Part shown: piece by piece, positions 7,463-13,871 of the stretch
Layout of the letters: the number at the start of each line of letters is the position of its first letter
Numbering within the stretch: position 1 is the stretch's first letter
Assembly (NCBI GenBank): GCA_025355115.1
Contig: JANXLO010000219.1
Coordinates: 1-14,463 of the forward strand
Direction of reading: 5' to 3'
Source of the DNA: Chthonomonadaceae bacterium
GTDB taxonomy: Bacteria > Armatimonadota > Chthonomonadetes > Chthonomonadales > Chthonomonadaceae
Length of the DNA stretch: 14,463 bases
Notes under the pieces: model-generated
Told to the model about the DNA's origin: nothing
Database searches by the model: none
Seen by the model: only the letters and a program-made list of their open reading frames with translations
Position numbers and translations under genes: made by a program

Positions 7463-9421
7463 TTGAGAAAGTATCTGCCCTACCTGGGCGCATCCCTCTC
7501 CACGCTCGCTCTGGTATGGTCCGCACCTTCGAACGCGCAGACGCCGTTCGCCGATGTGAAGCCCACCCACTGGGCTTACCAGGCCGTTACCGAGCTGCAG
7601 CAGAAGAACATCATCAAGGGCTACCCGAACGGCTACTTCCAGGGTCAGCGTACGCTGAGCCGCTACGAGTTCGCCGTCGCCCTTCAGCGCGCCCTCGCCA
7701 ATCTGCCTGCGGGCGGCGGCACCAAGGGTGAAAAAGGCGACACCGGGCCTGCTGGCACCACCGGCGCGACCGGCGATGCCGGCCCCCAGGGACCTCCCGG
7801 ACCTCCCGGAATGACCCCTGAAGAGGTCGCCAAGCTGATGTCGCTGACCGACATGTTCCAGAGAGAACTCGCTTCCCTCGGCATGGACGTCGGCCAGATC
7901 AAGGCTCGCCTTGACGCGCTCGGCAAGAGAGTGGACGCCATCGAAGGCCGACTCGATCGCATGATCAAGTTCAACGGCGATGCGTTCTTCCTCTACCGCA
8001 ACGACCAATCCACCAATGGCTTCGCTGACTACAGCGGCGCGTTCCGCGCGAAGAACAATCGCGTGCTGCAGGACGACAACACCGTTCATGACTTCCACCT
8101 GGAGATGACCGGCAACCTCGCTGGCGGCGTCAAGTTCCATGGCGACTTCGTGAGCAGCAACTACCTCTCCTACAGGGGCAACACACTGAGCGGCGGGCCT
8201 TTTGCCACCAGCAATGCCCCGTTGACCCAGCGCAACACCCTGTATGAGGCCAACGTGGCGATTCCCATCGGCTACTTCGGGAACAATACGCAGCTCATCG
8301 TGGGCCGCTATCGCCATCAGGTCACCCCGCTGACCATGTACCGCCCCGACTACGATGCCTACTCCGACGTGCCCTGGTACGACGACGGCAACTATGTTCA
8401 GGACGGAGTCAAGCTGACGAGCAAGTTCGGCAGCGTCTCCTCATCCCTCTGGACGGGCAGCTCCACCAGCGTCGTTCTTGACGCGGCAGGCGAACTGTTC
8501 AATTCTCCGCTAGTCGGTTCGTTCGCCGGCTCCAATCCCTTTGGCGCCTTCGGCAAGCCGATCGGCCTGGTCAATCTCGGCCAGATCCCCTCCTCGCAGA
8601 ACTCAGGAGTCCACCTCGGACTGCCCCTGGCTAAGTTCGGCGAACTGGGCCTGACCATGATCGACTTCGCTTCCAACAACGGTCAGAAGTCCTTCACCGG
8701 CGTTGCTTCGCCCTTCAACAATGTGGTGGTCTACGGTGCGAACCTGAAGGTCAACCCCATCGGTCGACTGACGGTCAATGCGGAAGCATCGAAGAGCGTG
8801 ACGCAGGTCAGCTTCGACCGAGGAGATGGTCAGAGCAACGAAGACAATAACGCCTACACCCTGAACGTCGGCTACAACAGCGGCGCCGTTCATGCACAGG
8901 CTGGCTACCAGTACATCGATCCTCGCTTCCAGGCACCGGGCTATTGGAACAAGATCGGCAACTGGTACAACCCGACCAACGTGCGCGGCCCGTTCGTTCG
9001 TCTCGGATACAACTTCACTGACAAACTCCAGGGGCACCTCGGTGCCGACTACCTGGAGGGAGCTCGCAACCGCCCGGCGATCGCCGGATCCGGCGCGACC
9101 GGCCTGACCATCGGCGACAACATCTATCGTGTCACCGGCGGAGTGAAGTTCCACCTGAGCAAGGTCGTCACGCTGAGCGGCGACTACGAGGGTGTGATGT
9201 ATGACCTGGGTCCGAAAACTTCGCTTTCCGGCTTCCGGTCCCGACCGACGGAGCAGTACATCACGGTAGGCGCGGGTCTTAACCTGACCGGCAACACCGT
9301 GCTGAAACTGGCCTACCAGTTGATCTCCTCGGACAACCAGGGCTTCGGCTTCAACAGCGGCTTCGACGGCGGCCATTCCAATGCCAACGTCTTCACCGGC
9401 TCACTGGGCGTCCATTTCTAA
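7463..9421 (+). CDS. S-layer homology / collagen-like / outer-membrane barrel protein
   Basis: 652 residues. Architecture: signal peptide 1-26 (cut after SNAQ); one SLH domain at about 27-78 (FADVKPTHWAY, GYPNGYF, LSRYEFAVALQRAL); ten collagen-like Gly-X-Y triplets at 86-116; a coiled coil at about 118-167 (heptad-like QIKARLDALGKRVDAIEGRL); then about 480 residues of alternating beta strands ending GSLGVHF, with the terminal phenylalanine expected of a BAM-inserted barrel. In related OmpM/SlpA/SomA proteins the SLH domain binds a peptidoglycan-linked polymer and so ties the outer membrane to the wall; the barrel may also be a porin. TTG at 7463 is chosen because GGAGG lies 8 bases upstream and the signal peptide then begins at residue 1 (LRKYLPYL). 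Lying next to a peptidoglycan enzyme fits an envelope role. Confidence 0.92.
   Translation: MRKYLPYLGASLSTLALVWSAPSNAQTPFADVKPTHWAYQAVTELQQKNIIKGYPNGYFQGQRTLSRYEFAVALQRALANLPAGGGTKGEKGDTGPAGTTGATGDAGPQGPPGPPGMTPEEVAKLMSLTDMFQRELASLGMDVGQIKARLDALGKRVDAIEGRLDRMIKFNGDAFFLYRNDQSTNGFADYSGAFRAKNNRVLQDDNTVHDFHLEMTGNLAGGVKFHGDFVSSNYLSYRGNTLSGGPFATSNAPLTQRNTLYEANVAIPIGYFGNNTQLIVGRYRHQVTPLTMYRPDYDAYSDVPWYDDGNYVQDGVKLTSKFGSVSSSLWTGSSTSVVLDAAGELFNSPLVGSFAGSNPFGAFGKPIGLVNLGQIPSSQNSGVHLGLPLAKFGELGLTMIDFASNNGQKSFTGVASPFNNVVVYGANLKVNPIGRLTVNAEASKSVTQVSFDRGDGQSNEDNNAYTLNVGYNSGAVHAQAGYQYIDPRFQAPGYWNKIGNWYNPTNVRGPFVRLGYNFTDKLQGHLGADYLEGARNRPAIAGSGATGLTIGDNIYRVTGGVKFHLSKVVTLSGDYEGVMYDLGPKTSLSGFRSRPTEQYITVGAGLNLTGNTVLKLAYQLISSDNQGFGFNSGFDGGHSNANVFTGSLGVHF
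7718..7810 (+). repeat. Collagen-like Gly-X-Y codon repeat
   Basis: Ten uninterrupted Gly-X-Y triplets plus a closing glycine (residues 86-116), ending GPQ-GPP-GPP-G. The early triplets are charged (GTK, GEK, GDT) and the late ones proline-rich. It lies between the SLH domain and the coiled coil, where it could form a trimeric triple-helix rod. Confidence 0.9.
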
Positions 9422-9430
9422 ATAAGACGG

Positions 9431-9455
9431 CTGCCCCGCTAATTCGAGGGGGCAG
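9431..9455 (+). terminator. Hairpin just after the barrel gene
   Basis: CTGCCCC (9431-9437) pairs with GGGGCAG (9449-9455) around an 11-base loop, ten bases after the stop codon. It has no strong T-run of its own and probably acts together with the next hairpin. Confidence 0.5.
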
Positions 9456-9473
9456 ACGGCCTTTCGAACCAGT

Positions 9474-9510
9474 AATCCCCGCCGGCGCTTGAGCTGACGG
9501 GGATTTCTGA
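9474..9510 (+). terminator. Second hairpin after the barrel gene, likely terminator
   Basis: AATCCCCG (9474-9481) pairs with CGGGGATT (9498-9505), followed by the T-rich TCTGATT. Together with the hairpin at 9431 it forms a double stem-loop ending the barrel transcript before the response regulator gene. Confidence 0.6.
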
Positions 9511-9635
9511 TTGTAGAAGATTAGTACAGGCTGGCCGGTAACCTGCCCTTGTGGAACTCAGGAGACGGACGATTCATCCTATCCTCAACAGATCTCCTTC
9601 TGTCTCGCATTTAGCGGAGCTTAATTCAATAGACC

Positions 9636-9652
9636 GGAGCGGCCGTAGCTCC
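9636..9652 (+). promoter_or_regulatory. Leader hairpin of the ANTAR regulator gene
   Basis: GGAGC (9636-9640) pairs with GCTCC (9648-9652) around a 7-base loop, and TTTT follows at 9660-9663. A second GGAGC at 9616-9620 could pair with the same right arm, giving two alternative folds. No AxxGxx hexaloop pair of the known ANTAR target type is visible, so a regulatory role is only a suggestion. No good promoter was found in 9511-9687. Confidence 0.3.
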
Positions 9653-9687
9653 TCAGCAGTTTTCGGGCAGATGGAAAGGACGGAGAA

Positions 9688-10284
9688 ATGGCAACAGAAG
9701 CAGCAAAGACCCCGCGCGCACTGATCTGTGAGGATGTGGGCGTGACGGTGATGCAGATCCGCAAAGCGCTGCAGAAAGCGGGGTATGAGGTCGTTGGAGA
9801 GGCTGTCGAAGGCAGGCAGGCCATCGATCTGGCAAAGGAGCTGCAGCCGGATCTGATCCTCATGGACATCAACATGCCCGGAGCCACCAACGGGATCGAG
9901 GCGACCCGCGAAATCCTCGAGATGATGACTGTGCCGATCATCATGCTGACCGCCTACAGCGACGACAACTCCGTGGATGCCGCCCTTGATGCGGGCGCCT
10001 GCGGCTATCTGGTCAAGCCAATCACAAGCGAGCAACTGCTGCCGAACATCCGCACCTGCATCGCTCGGTTTCAGGCGCTTCAGGATGCGCTCAAAGAGAC
10101 GAGCGACCTGAAGGACGCGCTTGAGACGCGCAAGCTGGTCGAACGCGCCAAAGGCATTCTTGTGGAGCGGCGCAAGATCAGTGAAGCCGATGCCTTTCGC
10201 GCGATGCAGAAAATGAGCCGGGACAAGTGCCAGAGCATGAAAATTACTGCGCAGGAGATCATCAAAGCGAGCGAAATATTCTGA
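9688..10284 (+). CDS. Receiver-ANTAR response regulator
   Basis: 198 residues. The receiver domain (about 10-125) has the acidic pair E15/D16, phospho-acceptor D60 in LILMDINMP, T88 in MLTAY and K110 in LVKP, so all key residues are present. A helical linker leads to a C-terminal ANTAR RNA-binding domain (about 140-194, with LVERAKGILVERRKISEADAF). Family members bind nascent RNA when phosphorylated and prevent termination at dual hexaloop hairpins. The ATG has AAGGA 7 bases upstream. There is no histidine kinase beside it, so its kinase is elsewhere. Its own leader holds a hairpin (9636-9652). It is flanked by terminators on both sides and is probably monocistronic. Confidence 0.95.
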   Translation: MATEAAKTPRALICEDVGVTVMQIRKALQKAGYEVVGEAVEGRQAIDLAKELQPDLILMDINMPGATNGIEATREILEMMTVPIIMLTAYSDDNSVDAALDAGACGYLVKPITSEQLLPNIRTCIARFQALQDALKETSDLKDALETRKLVERAKGILVERRKISEADAFRAMQKMSRDKCQSMKITAQEIIKASEIF

Positions 10285-10285
10285 C

Positions 10286-10326
10286 GGGCGTCTCAGCCTT
10301 GCGCTGCTTGCCGCCCTCCCCTTTTC
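10286..10326 (+). terminator. Probable terminator of the ANTAR regulator gene
   Basis: GGGCG (10286-10290) pairs with CGCCC (10312-10316), with an inner CAGC/GCTG stem (10294-10306). The downstream stretch CTCCCCTTTTCC is pyrimidine-rich with only a short T-run. It begins 2 bases after the stop codon. Confidence 0.45.
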
Positions 10327-10340
10327 CTATTTGCCCCCGA

Positions 10341-10370
10341 TTGTCTTTCCGAACCAGTGACGGGTATACT
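10341..10370 (+). promoter_or_regulatory. Promoter of the S1/P1 nuclease gene
   Basis: TTGTCT (10341-10346), an 18-base spacer, then TATACT (10365-10370), the same -10 and spacer as the ABC-2 operon promoter. Expected start is near 10377, about 68 bases before the start codon. Confidence 0.65.
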
Positions 10371-10444
10371 GATCGCTAAGGAGTCCTTCGCGCCGCGAAG
10401 TTCCAATTTCAGTACGATCTGTCCCTGAAAGGAAGGAATCGCCC

Positions 10445-11368
10445 TTGTCATCTCCCCCATCACGCTGGGCCATGCCGCTCTTTCTGCTGACCCTCCTGGC
10501 TCTCCCCATCTCCCGCGCAAGCGGCTGGGGCGAGGAGGGTCACCATGCGATCAATAGTCTGGCAGTGGACTGTCTTCCCGCCAATTTGCGTCCCCTCTAC
10601 GATGCCAACCGGCCCTGGATTGCGCTGCATGGCGTCGATCCGGATCTCTGGCGCATCGGCTATGCGCCGGAAGGCCCCCATCACTTCATAGATCTCGACA
10701 CCTGGGGCCCCGAGGTGGCGATTCACTTCCCTACCGACTACTGGACGGCCTGCGGCCTCTACGGGCAGGCGGCGATAGACAAGAACGGCGTCGTGCCGTG
10801 GCGAATAGGGCTGTACTATGGGAAGCTTGTCCGCGCCTTCAAGGAGCACGACGCAAAAGCCATCATCGAGACTTCGGCCTGGCTTGGGCACTACGCCGCC
10901 GATATCCACGTCCCCTTCCACGCCGCGGCGAACTACGACGGTCAATTGAGTGGTCAGAGAGGGATTCATGCCCGCTTCGAGACGGCTCTGCTTCGCCGGC
11001 AGATCAAGCCGACCGATCTGAAGTCGCGTCCCGCTCGACTGCTCACCGACCCGGTGCAGGCGGCATTCGGCTGGGCGCGCGAGAGCCTGCGCCAGACCGT
11101 TCCCATACTGGCAGCGGACAAAGAGGCGGTCGTGAACGATGCGACCTACGGAGATGCCTACTACACGGCGTTCGGAGCGAAGGCTCGCCCCATCGCGGTG
11201 CGTCGGCTTGAGGACGGGGCGCAGGATCTGGCGTCCCTCTGGTACTCCGCCTGGGTGGCAGCGGGCAAGCCCGAGCTGCCTGCGCCCACCGACGTTCATG
11301 CGGACGAGCCGCTGGACAAGCGCACTCATGATCCCGACCTGCCTGTCACGGCTTCCCCCGCCAAATAG
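10445..11368 (+). CDS. Secreted S1/P1-type zinc-dependent nuclease
   Basis: 307 residues. A signal peptide (1 to about 26) leaves a mature N-terminus at or next to W28, as in S1/P1 nucleases and zinc phospholipase C, where the N-terminal tryptophan is a zinc ligand. The expected trinuclear zinc set can be placed: W28, H33 (GWGEEGH), D65 or D67 (GVDPD), H80 (HHFID), H149 and D153 (LGHYAAD), H159 (PFH), H175 and E179 (GIHARFE). The NYDGQ...RGIH stretch is typical of bacterial members. It probably degrades single-stranded nucleic acid outside the cytoplasm for phosphate or nucleoside scavenging. TTG is chosen as start because GGAAGGA lies 7 bases upstream; the ATG eight codons later would leave a shorter n-region. 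The C-terminal 30 residues are a polar tail. Fifty bases separate it from the SUKH/TPR gene. Confidence 0.9.
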   Translation: MSSPPSRWAMPLFLLTLLALPISRASGWGEEGHHAINSLAVDCLPANLRPLYDANRPWIALHGVDPDLWRIGYAPEGPHHFIDLDTWGPEVAIHFPTDYWTACGLYGQAAIDKNGVVPWRIGLYYGKLVRAFKEHDAKAIIETSAWLGHYAADIHVPFHAAANYDGQLSGQRGIHARFETALLRRQIKPTDLKSRPARLLTDPVQAAFGWARESLRQTVPILAADKEAVVNDATYGDAYYTAFGAKARPIAVRRLEDGAQDLASLWYSAWVAAGKPELPAPTDVHADEPLDKRTHDPDLPVTASPAK

Positions 11369-11418
11369 CCCCTCCTCGACGAGGCGGGCCGGGGAAGCAG
11401 AAGACGGAGTTTAACACG

Positions 11419-12537
11419 ATGAGCCGAAGCGAAAAGCGACATGCGCCGCGAACAGGCGGAAGTGTGAAGGAGATCGAGCAGTTCTGGGGAACCGCGCTGC
11501 CCTCCGCCTTCGTGCACCTCTATGCTCAGTTTCCTCTCCCGTTTGTGGCTCCCTGCGAGTTCCTGTCCCTCTCGGCAATCGCCGAAGGGCAGGGGCGCGA
11601 ATTCGGGATGCTGCCGCAGTTTCTCCCGTTCGGGAGAGCTGTCGACGAGGGCGGGATGTACGGCTTCTACCGGACGCCGGAGAACATTGAAGGCGGCTGG
11701 CCCGTGCTCTACTGGGACACGGAGGAGATGATGCTGGTGCCAGTGGCGTCGGATTTCGAGGCGTTCCTTCGAAGATGTGTGCTCGCTGGCCGCTACGGCA
11801 CCGAGACTCAGGATGCGGATGGAAATCAGGGAGAGAGTGAGGTGCGCAAGATCGTACGGGGCATGAATCTGCCGCCCGCGCTGCTGGCCGGGCCGTTGCC
11901 GCGAAACGACAGCGAGCTGTACGAGCGTCTGGCAGATTTCGATCCGCAGGATGCGCTGAGTCTCTGTCACTTAGGGTGTACGCGACGCAGCAGGGGAGAC
12001 GCCGAGCGAGCGCTCGATTTCTTCCACCGGGCCAGCGAAGCAACGCCCTGGTTCGGCGATCCCTGCTATCTTGTCGCGGACGTCTGGCGCGAGCGTGGTC
12101 AGCTCGACCGTGCCGTCCAGGAGTGGTGGGTGGTGGTCAGGTGCCTGCTGCCGCTCTGCACCCGCACCTGGAAGTGGGACCTGGGGGCGGAGTATCCGGA
12201 GGCCGACATCTACGAGGTGGCGGCGGACGGCCTTTCGCAGCACGAAAACCTCGCGCCCCCCGAGATGCGCTCTGACCCCCTTTGGAACGCCGTCGTGCAG
12301 CAGGATCCCTACGATCCCAACGTGCGCGAGCGGCTGGGAGATGCGCTCCTATCCGGGAACGATTTGGCTGGCGCCGAGAGAGAGTATCTCAATGCGCTGT
12401 CCCTATGCGGCTCCGAACGCGGCAAGCAGCCTGACCGCCTCTACGACGCGCTCATCGATCTTTACGACTGTCAGGGACGTCCGCAAGACTCGACGCTTGC
12501 GCGATACGATCGCAAGCTTCCACGATCCGGCGTCTGA
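11419..12537 (+). CDS. SUKH (SMI1/KNR4)-like and TPR protein
   Basis: 372 residues, no signal peptide, so cytoplasmic. Residues about 14-125 look like a SUKH/SMI1-KNR4 domain: it opens with VKEIEQFWGTALPSAFVHLY and has the LPFGRA...GGMYGFYR core and a WPVLYWDTEE strand before a final helix (SDFEAFLRRCV). Residues 160-350 hold TPR-like helical repeats (GDAERALDFFHRASEATP; GQLDRAVQEWWVVV; GNDLAGAEREYLNALSL). GGAG lies 9 bases before the ATG. SUKH proteins include immunity proteins against nuclease toxins, but also general binding modules, so the link to the nuclease upstream is only suggestive. The last residues (DSTLARYDRKLPRSGV) overlap the STAND-like fragment in another frame, so the native C-terminus may have been lost. 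Confidence 0.82.
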   Translation: MSRSEKRHAPRTGGSVKEIEQFWGTALPSAFVHLYAQFPLPFVAPCEFLSLSAIAEGQGREFGMLPQFLPFGRAVDEGGMYGFYRTPENIEGGWPVLYWDTEEMMLVPVASDFEAFLRRCVLAGRYGTETQDADGNQGESEVRKIVRGMNLPPALLAGPLPRNDSELYERLADFDPQDALSLCHLGCTRRSRGDAERALDFFHRASEATPWFGDPCYLVADVWRERGQLDRAVQEWWVVVRCLLPLCTRTWKWDLGAEYPEADIYEVAADGLSQHENLAPPEMRSDPLWNAVVQQDPYDPNVRERLGDALLSGNDLAGAEREYLNALSLCGSERGKQPDRLYDALIDLYDCQGRPQDSTLARYDRKLPRSGV

Positions 12538-13142
12538 ATATTGCCGGCGAGACGATCTGGCGCGTTCCTTCGCTCTCTCAGCCGACCGAAAAAGAAGCGG
12601 TCTCCGCGAGGTCTCTCCAGTCCTCGGAAGCGGCGCGTCTTTTCATTGGCCGAGCGCAGCAGGTCTACACCGGGTTTCAGGCGACCGACAGCAATGCGGG
12701 GGCGATAGCCCGAATTACACGGCGGCTGGACGGCATTCCGCTGGCACTTGAGCTCGCGGCAGTGCGCGTGAAGTCCCTTTCCGTCGAGCAGGTCGCCGAG
12801 CGATTGGACGACCGATTTCGACTGTTGACCGGCGGCAGTCGCATGGCGCTTCCCCGTCAGCAGACGCTCCGCGCACTGATCGACTGGAGCTACGGCCTCC
12901 TTGATGCGCAGGGGAAGGTGCTGCTTGCCCGCCTCTCGATCTTCACAGGAGGCTGGACGCTTGAGGCGGCGGAAATGGTCGGCTCGAACTCTGCCGAGAG
13001 CGCGGAGGAGCTGAGGCAATGGGCACTCCCCGTGGAGGAGGGCATCGCTCAGACGGAGATCGAGGAGTGGGAGGACATTTGTTACCGTGGAATAAACGAG
13101 TCCCATTGCACCACTGGCACACGCATTTACCCTCACAGTTAG
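12510..13142 (+). pseudogene. Fragment of a STAND-type regulatory ATPase
   Basis: The open frame carries the middle of a STAND/LuxR-SARP-type predicted ATPase: LNIAGETIWRVPSLS, then SSEAARLFIGRAQQV, RRLDGIPLALELAA, VEQVAERLDDRFRLLTGG, LPRQQTLRALIDWSYGLLDAQGKVLLARLS and GGWTLEAAE. The P-loop and Walker B region that should precede this, and the C-terminal repeats and output domain that should follow, are absent. Family resemblance begins near 12,522, inside the 3' end of the SUKH/TPR gene in another frame. It fades after IEEWED near 13,070, and the frame closes at 13,142. There is no Shine-Dalgarno or start at the left end. Such regulators are usually about 700-1000 residues, so this is a remnant. 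Confidence 0.82.
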
Positions 13143-13167
13143 CACAAACAGCATTCTGACTGGACAT
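13072..13167 (-). pseudogene. 5' fragment of a small Cys-rich zinc-binding protein
   Basis: An ATG at 13167 with AGGGA 10 bases upstream opens a frame starting MSSQNAVCANCEGKCVCQWC. It has Cys at 8, 11, 15, 17, 20 and 32 in a CxxCxGxCxCxxCxG pattern like small zinc-ribbon/DnaJ-type cysteine-rich proteins. After C32 (13,072) the frame runs antisense to the STAND fragment as a Pro/Ser/Arg-rich tail to a stop at 12,943. The second half of the expected CxxCxG pattern is missing. I read it as a gene cut at the same junction as the STAND fragment. It could still be expressed as a 74-residue chimera. Confidence 0.5.
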
Positions 13168-13387
13168 ACTTGTAGTATCCCTTAACTGAACACACGGGAG
13201 ATGATACTGCTCTCAAGACGAGGACTTAATGTACAATATTTTCCGTTTCGTGAGCGGACGCCAATTATTGCCCATCTCGGATTCGGAAACCACAGGGAGC
13301 GCTCATTCGGGAATGTAGCGCTCACCTTCTACCTCAGCTTTCTGCCGGCACTTCTTCATAACGAACATTTGAATTGCGCTATGGAAG
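13168..13387. other. Gene-free stretch in the AT-richer segment
   Basis: No convincing gene on either strand. A 21-codon minus-strand frame (MFVMKKCRQ...) lacks a ribosome binding site. The stretch contains the hairpin at 13297-13323 and presumably the promoter of the truncated cysteine-rich gene, but I see no clear -35/-10 pair. Confidence 0.4.
13297..13323 (-). terminator. Bulged hairpin downstream of the unknown module
   Basis: GAGCGCTCATTC pairs with GAATG-T-AGCGCTC with one bulged base and a 2-base loop, so the stem is about 12 bp. It lies 65 bases beyond the stop of the 159-residue gene on the minus strand. No T-run follows directly, so it may be a terminator, an RNA-stabilising stem or a DNA palindrome. 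Confidence 0.4.
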
Positions 13388-13867
13388 TCAGGAGAAGATA
13401 TTTAGATCTTCGTTCGCCAAGTCTGCAAGCCGTGTGCGAAGAGTTTTGTAAATCTGTTTCTCCATGCCAGGAGGTTTAAGCAACCCAGTAATTCCAGAGT
13501 GTCCTGCTGCACCGGGACGCGGATCGCGAGCAGTTCCTTCATCGTTGTATAGCATATCCCAAACCACATCGAGCACAGGTTTTTCAAGACCAGGAGTTGT
13601 AAGAACACGAACCTTGACCACGCTTAGACGACAATATATTTCATAGGCCAGTTTGTTGGTTCCCATAAACTCACGAGCTTGTGAAGGCGAAGTGAGGCTT
13701 TCGACCCACACCGATAAGGAACAGAGAGGATGTTCTTTATCTTTGTCGGTCAGCGAAAAATGTGTTTCAAGTGCTCGACCATCTTTTGATGCTTTGCATA
13801 GACGAAGAACTACCTCCTCATCAGGCAGAGGAGTTCCCGTTTCTCCTGCTTGGGGGGAATATGTCAT
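13388..13867 (-). CDS. Unknown 159-residue protein, last gene of right-edge module
   Basis: I do not recognise this family. There is no signal peptide or membrane segment, so it is probably cytoplasmic. The N-terminal half has strand-like stretches (EVVLRLCKA, LETHFSLTDKD, CSLSVWVESL); the middle has KVRVLTTPGL and DVVWDMLYND; the C-terminus is helical and charged (MEKQIYKTLRTRLADLANEDL). The ATG lies only 4 bases after the stop of the 185-residue gene and has no Shine-Dalgarno of its own, so it is probably translated by reinitiation after that gene. Such tight coupling usually means interacting products or fixed stoichiometry. Base composition is more AT-rich than the genes left of 13,070, suggesting a different history. 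Confidence 0.75.
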   Translation of the reverse strand: MTYSPQAGETGTPLPDEEVVLRLCKASKDGRALETHFSLTDKDKEHPLCSLSVWVESLTSPSQAREFMGTNKLAYEIYCRLSVVKVRVLTTPGLEKPVLDVVWDMLYNDEGTARDPRPGAAGHSGITGLLKPPGMEKQIYKTLRTRLADLANEDLNIFS

Positions 13868-13871
13868 TAAA

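Noticed and set aside
12471..13154. 227-codon minus-strand frame opposite the STAND fragment
   Set aside because: No family resemblance, while the plus strand has several conserved STAND blocks in a row.
13201..13479. 92-codon plus-strand frame in the AT-richer segment
   Set aside because: No ribosome binding site or recognisable pattern, and it overlaps the better supported minus-strand 159-residue gene.
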